This document shows, piece after piece, positions 60,847-64,000 of a stretch of 64,000 nt of DNA (positions are counted from its first letter, which is position 1; each line of letters begins with the position of its first letter). A program made the translations under genes and the position numbers. The notes below the pieces were generated by a model. The model ran no database searches and was not told the origin of the DNA. It worked only from the letters and a program-made list of their open reading frames with translations. This DNA comes from Brassica napus (taxonomy: Eukaryota > Streptophyta > Magnoliopsida > Brassicales > Brassicaceae): assembly GCF_020379485.1 (NCBI RefSeq), contig NW_026015078.1:1-64000 (forward strand). Direction: 5' to 3'.

Positions 60847-61916
60847 TGGTGTGATCCTGATCAGGATTGGAATCAATGGATTGAAGCCAATGTATGGGTC
60901 AGCTATACCACTGAACATGGTGCAGTTTAATGGACAGTATCATACTCTTATTGGCATGATCTATGAGGTTCTGGATAGAGAGAAGAGAAGAACTGTTGGT
61001 ACTGCCTTGAAACAGCTTGAACAAAGAGGATTCAACCAACTAAGCTTAACAGGAGCTATGGAGACCATTCACCTCATCCAAATTTGTATGGAGAACAAGA
61101 AAAACATGTCAGGAAGTTTCTGGATTGGGTTATATTTGGATCTAGGCGAAATAGGGCTTTTTCGGTCCAAAAAGAGAGTTGCAGCCAGAATCTTGATCCA
61201 CTTGGTTTCTAGCTGGCCTAACAGGACGTGGAGGATCTAAAGTTCATTAGGAGACACTCCAAATCAAGTTCAAGTCGTGGCCCATCATAAACCAAAGAAG
61301 AACCAGCTTGTTGGTTTGATTTAATTGCAATGTAATGGGTTTAGTTTATTGGGCTTTCATTTAATTTAAACCAAAGACAATTAGGAATTTGAGTAAACCA
61401 GATTTGGGTAGATTAGTATTTAAAATAAACCAATTTCGAATTGGATTAGGAGATTAAACCATCTTGGTTTAAATTTAGGGTTTTCAGTTTTATTCTTTTA
61501 ACATATGTAGCCACGTTTTGGCATGAAGATCAATCAATCGACATTTTTTTTCAACTTCTTGTTTTGAGTTTTCTCTCAATTCTGCCGGTGTGTAATATCC
61601 AGCTTGGGTTCTCTGATTTGGTGTGCCATATCCAGATCAGAAGCCTTGGAGTATCAGGAGGCGAGCCATCTCTCTTGTGTCCCACATCAATCCACAAACC
61701 TTGATACAGATCGAGTCTTTGATTCTCTGTTTGCAAGGATTATCTCTGTGATCCATTCTAGACACTAAGCAGGGTGATCCTGTGTCTGTGGAGCAGAAAA
61801 AAAAAATCTTTATAGCATCCCATAGCTCTAAGGAAAAGACCATATCCATCACCTTTCATCCACCCACGCCCCCTTCAAGTGATCCAGGGAGAGACAGCCA
61901 TTCCAGGGCTGCACCA
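60847..61916 (+). repeat. 3' LTR of A2
   Basis: 1070 bp, TGGTGTGATCC to CTGCACCA, very close to both LTRs of element A. It holds the LTR-borne open frame, here 129 codons from 60851 to 61240. That frame is longer than in element A because of small indels. Confidence 0.93.
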
Positions 61917-62088
61917 CAACTCCTATGAATTTATTCAACTTCCTGGTGATTCTCCACCACTTTATGTATCCAAATCAAGCTTCTCACAAAGTGATTCATC
62001 CTGGTTTGACTGGAACGACGATGAAGCTGTGCTATTCCCAAACTGGGAAACTGGAATCACCTGATTTGAAAGTGGGATAACTTCTTCT
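61917..62088. repeat. Satellite monomer between A2 and F
   Basis: 172 bp of satellite. It shares TATGAATTTATTC and TTTGACTGG with the monomer at 30181-30288, so the two derive from the same variant. It ends CTTCT before element F. Confidence 0.94.
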
Positions 62089-62706
62089 TGTTGAATTGAG
62101 CTGAGTATAAGAAGAAGAGATGAGGGGTTGAAGGGATAAAGAGATAAGGAAGTGTAGAGTTGAGGAATGGAGAGCATGGAGAGTTTGGGAGAGTTTGGTA
62201 CGGATGGACCGTACAGGCCGTACAGGCCGTACCGGCCGTACACATTGTATCGACCAAACTCGACCAAAGGTAAAAGAAACTTACCCGAGTAACTCGGTTG
62301 AAGGGAAGAAGCTTTACCCAAAGCTTAGGATGAGTTGTGACCGTTAAGGGAAAGGAAGAAGCTGGGCGTGACAGTCTGGCACAGCTGGAAAGGAAAAAGG
62401 GATCTTATCCAAGATACTAGATGCCTTACACATGTGAAGAACCTCATTGGATCAATTCAAAAGAAGCGCTCCACTCTCTTTGACTCCACATGCTTTAGCT
62501 TATCCTCTTGTGTTGTAAAACCCTAATCTCGACACTATATATTTGTAACTCAGTCTCATTAATAAGATTAAGCAAGTTATGAAGTCTCTCTTAGTCTCTC
62601 TTTAGTTCTTTAGACTCTTAATCTCATTTCATACTTTAATCTTCTCTAAATCTCTTCTAATCTTTCCTAAATACTCAGATCACTCTAAACATCACTAAAA
62701 GTGATA
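62089..62706 (+). repeat. 5' LTR of element F
   Basis: 618 bp, TGTTGAATTG to AAGTGATA (TG...TA ends if, as in the other copia elements here, the primer site adjoins the LTR). It contains five GTAC motifs at 62198, 62211, 62220, 62229 and 62238, and a TATA-like TATATAT at 62536-62542. Only one LTR copy is visible, so the right boundary is inferred. Confidence 0.82.
62536..62542 (+). promoter_or_regulatory. Possible TATA box in the F LTR
   Basis: TATATAT, about 165 bases before the LTR end, followed by a CT-rich stretch. Confidence 0.5.
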
Positions 62707-62718
62707 TGGTATCAGAGC
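62707..62718 (+). other. Primer binding site of element F
   Basis: TGGTATCAGAGC (tRNA-iMet complement), marking the LTR end. Confidence 0.9.
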
Positions 62719-62952
62719 CAGGTTCGTGAGAGCCTGAGGTCGTGTGAGATTCTTTGAAGCCTCAAGGTTGAAGCTTTGAAGAAACTCTTGTGTTCTTGTG
62801 TGTTTGAGAGTTTCTGGGTACGTTTCAAGTTCAAGACTGATTGTGGTGTATCATCTGAAGCTGTGTGGGTTGAAGATCGAGGCTGTGAAGGGTTCTACAA
62901 GTCATTCAACTCAAGATAAAGTTTCTGAAGCTTAGAGAGTTCATCATTCAAC

Positions 62953-64000
62953 ATGGAGAGTGGGATGAACATGAACATGAAGGTAGCTGTGGTCTTCAAG
63001 GGAACCAACTACTTGGTGTGGTCTCGGATGGTGAGAACCACGGTTGGGAGCAAGGGGTTGTGGAAGCACATCACCCCCGGAGAAGCTCCAAAACTCATCA
63101 CTCAAGGAGAGGATGATGGTGAGGCTGCAAGCAAGGCGGAAGAGAAGTGGCATCAAGAGGACATGCTGGTGATGTCTGTGCTTCATGCGTCACTTGAGCC
63201 GGCCATTCTGGATGCATACAGCTACTGTGAGTCTGCTAAGGAGCTGTGGGATACTTTGAAGAAGGTGTACGGCAACACGTCAAACCTAAGCCGAGTGTTT
63301 GAAGTGAAGCAAGCCATCAACAACCTTGTACAAGAAGACATGGAGTTCACCAAGCATCTAGGGAGATTCAGGAGTCTCTGGTCCGAGATGGAGATGCTCA
63401 GGCCAAGCACAACGGATGCTGATGAGCTTAACAAGAGGAGAGAGCAAGACAAGGTCTTTGGGCTACTCCTCACGCTGAACCCGGCTTACAACGGTCTCAT
63501 CCAGCACCTGCTTAGAGAAGACACTCTACCTGATCTTGAGGATGTGTGTGCGCGGATTCAGAAAGAGCAAGGCTCCATTGGGTTGTTTGCAAAGAAAGGA
63601 GACCTGTCCCTTGCAAGCCAAGCAACTCAAGAGGAAGGTAGTGAAGCTCCACAAGCAAACAAGGCTGCGGCTGCGCATGGGAAGTTTGAGGAGAGGAGGT
63701 TCAATGGGAGTTGTGATCATTGCAAGAAGCATGGCCACAAGAAGAGCCAATGCTGGATACTCCATCCTCACCTCAAGCCGGCTAAGTTCATGAAGGACCG
63801 TGAGGCAAGGGCTAATGTCTCGGATGGAACAAGTGGAGCTGGTACAAGCAAAGGAAAGGAGATAGATGGGCGTGAGGCAGGTGATGGAAAGTCTCTTGTA
63901 GCCTACACTGGAGCATCAAGCAACCGTGGGAACAATGATCAAGAGTATCTAAGGAGATCCGACCTTGATGCTCTCATCAAGATGTTCAAGGAGAATGGTA
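62953..64000 (+). CDS. Element F Gag-Pol polyprotein, N-terminal 349 codons (cut by window end)
   Basis: ATG at 62953, 234 bases after the primer site; the frame stays open to the last base. It starts MESGMN like element E's MESGMK. It shows the copia Gag region (NYLVWSRMV, KELWDTLKKVYGN, RREQDKVFGLLLTLNP) and a CCHC knuckle at 254-267 (CDHC-KKHG-H-KKSQ-C), identical to that of E. Protease and later domains would follow outside the window. No stop or frameshift is seen in the visible part. Confidence 0.92.
   Translation, partial: MESGMNMNMKVAVVFKGTNYLVWSRMVRTTVGSKGLWKHITPGEAPKLITQGEDDGEAASKAEEKWHQEDMLVMSVLHASLEPAILDAYSYCESAKELWDTLKKVYGNTSNLSRVFEVKQAINNLVQEDMEFTKHLGRFRSLWSEMEMLRPSTTDADELNKRREQDKVFGLLLTLNPAYNGLIQHLLREDTLPDLEDVCARIQKEQGSIGLFAKKGDLSLASQATQEEGSEAPQANKAAAAHGKFEERRFNGSCDHCKKHGHKKSQCWILHPHLKPAKFMKDREARANVSDGTSGAGTSKGKEIDGREAGDGKSLVAYTGASSNRGNNDQEYLRRSDLDALIKMFKENG

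Larger units (their letters stand above)
59004..61916 (+). mobile_element. Element A2: second copy of element A with a damaged 5' LTR
   Basis: The primer site, gag frame, polypurine tract and a 1070-bp 3' LTR (60847-61916) match element A closely. The 5' LTR keeps only its last 333 bp (59042-59374). Before it is 38 bp of filler (59004-59041) that includes CCAGATCAGAA, an 11-base match to another part of the LTR. No simple target duplication is left; instead 27 bp of satellite occur on both sides. This looks like break repair with template switching after insertion (inference). It lacks a 5' promoter region and is probably dead. Confidence 0.9.
62089..64000 (+). mobile_element. Element F: Ty1/copia retrotransposon, 5' part only (continues beyond the window)
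   Basis: Satellite stops at CTTCT (62084-62088, expected target duplication) and an LTR starts TGTTGAATTG. LTR 62089-62706, primer site 62707-62718, polyprotein from 62953 open to the window end. It is related to E in Gag sequence and LTR layout, but distinct. The 3' end, second LTR and right duplication lie outside, so integrity is unknown. Confidence 0.9.

Overview
The window is plant DNA from the inside of a centromeric satellite array, almost certainly Brassica or a close relative. About 27.7 kb is a 176-bp tandem repeat with one HindIII site (AAGCTT) per monomer. I recognise it as the Brassica CentBr/canrep type of centromere satellite. The rest is LTR retrotransposons inserted into the array or into each other. 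I find no host gene, rRNA, tRNA gene or CRISPR array. The species cannot be settled from this sequence alone.

Layout: satellite 1-10319; element A (non-autonomous, gag-only) 10320-13924; satellite 13925-30288; copia element B1 30289-41682, with a second complete copia element B2 (32796-38539) nested in its integrase region; one monomer 41683-41852; minus-strand non-autonomous element C 41853-58374, which carries copia element E (45875-51989, minus) in its body and non-autonomous element D (53524-57696, plus) in its 5' LTR; degenerate satellite 58375-59003; a second, 5'-damaged copy of element A (A2) 59004-61916; one monomer 61917-62088; and the first 1.9 kb of copia element F 62089-64000, which runs off the window. 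These blocks tile the window without gaps. Target-site duplications place the junctions of A, B1, B2, C, D and E to the base. Removing the elements restores a single satellite array.

Coding content is retroelement only. B2 has an intact Gag-protease-integrase-RT-RNase H polyprotein (1457 aa) and LTRs that look identical, so it may be active or very recently so. B1 has the same reading frame, interrupted by B2. E has one in-frame TAG at codon 660 of an otherwise open 1509-aa frame. F is open to the window end. A and A2 encode only a gypsy-type Gag N-terminus followed by an unknown region. C and D have no convincing protein and must depend on other elements.

Most interesting for follow-up: insertion points fall in two short windows of the monomer; GTAC motifs spaced 9-10 bp recur in LTRs of three families; a stem beside the polypurine tract shows compensatory changes between families; B1 and B2 share almost identical interiors but have different LTRs; element A's reading frame crosses its own polypurine tract into the LTR and contains a diverged duplicate of that junction; and a ten-monomer segment of satellite is duplicated at 27-30 kb. 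I did not find a new gene system in the enzymatic or defence sense.
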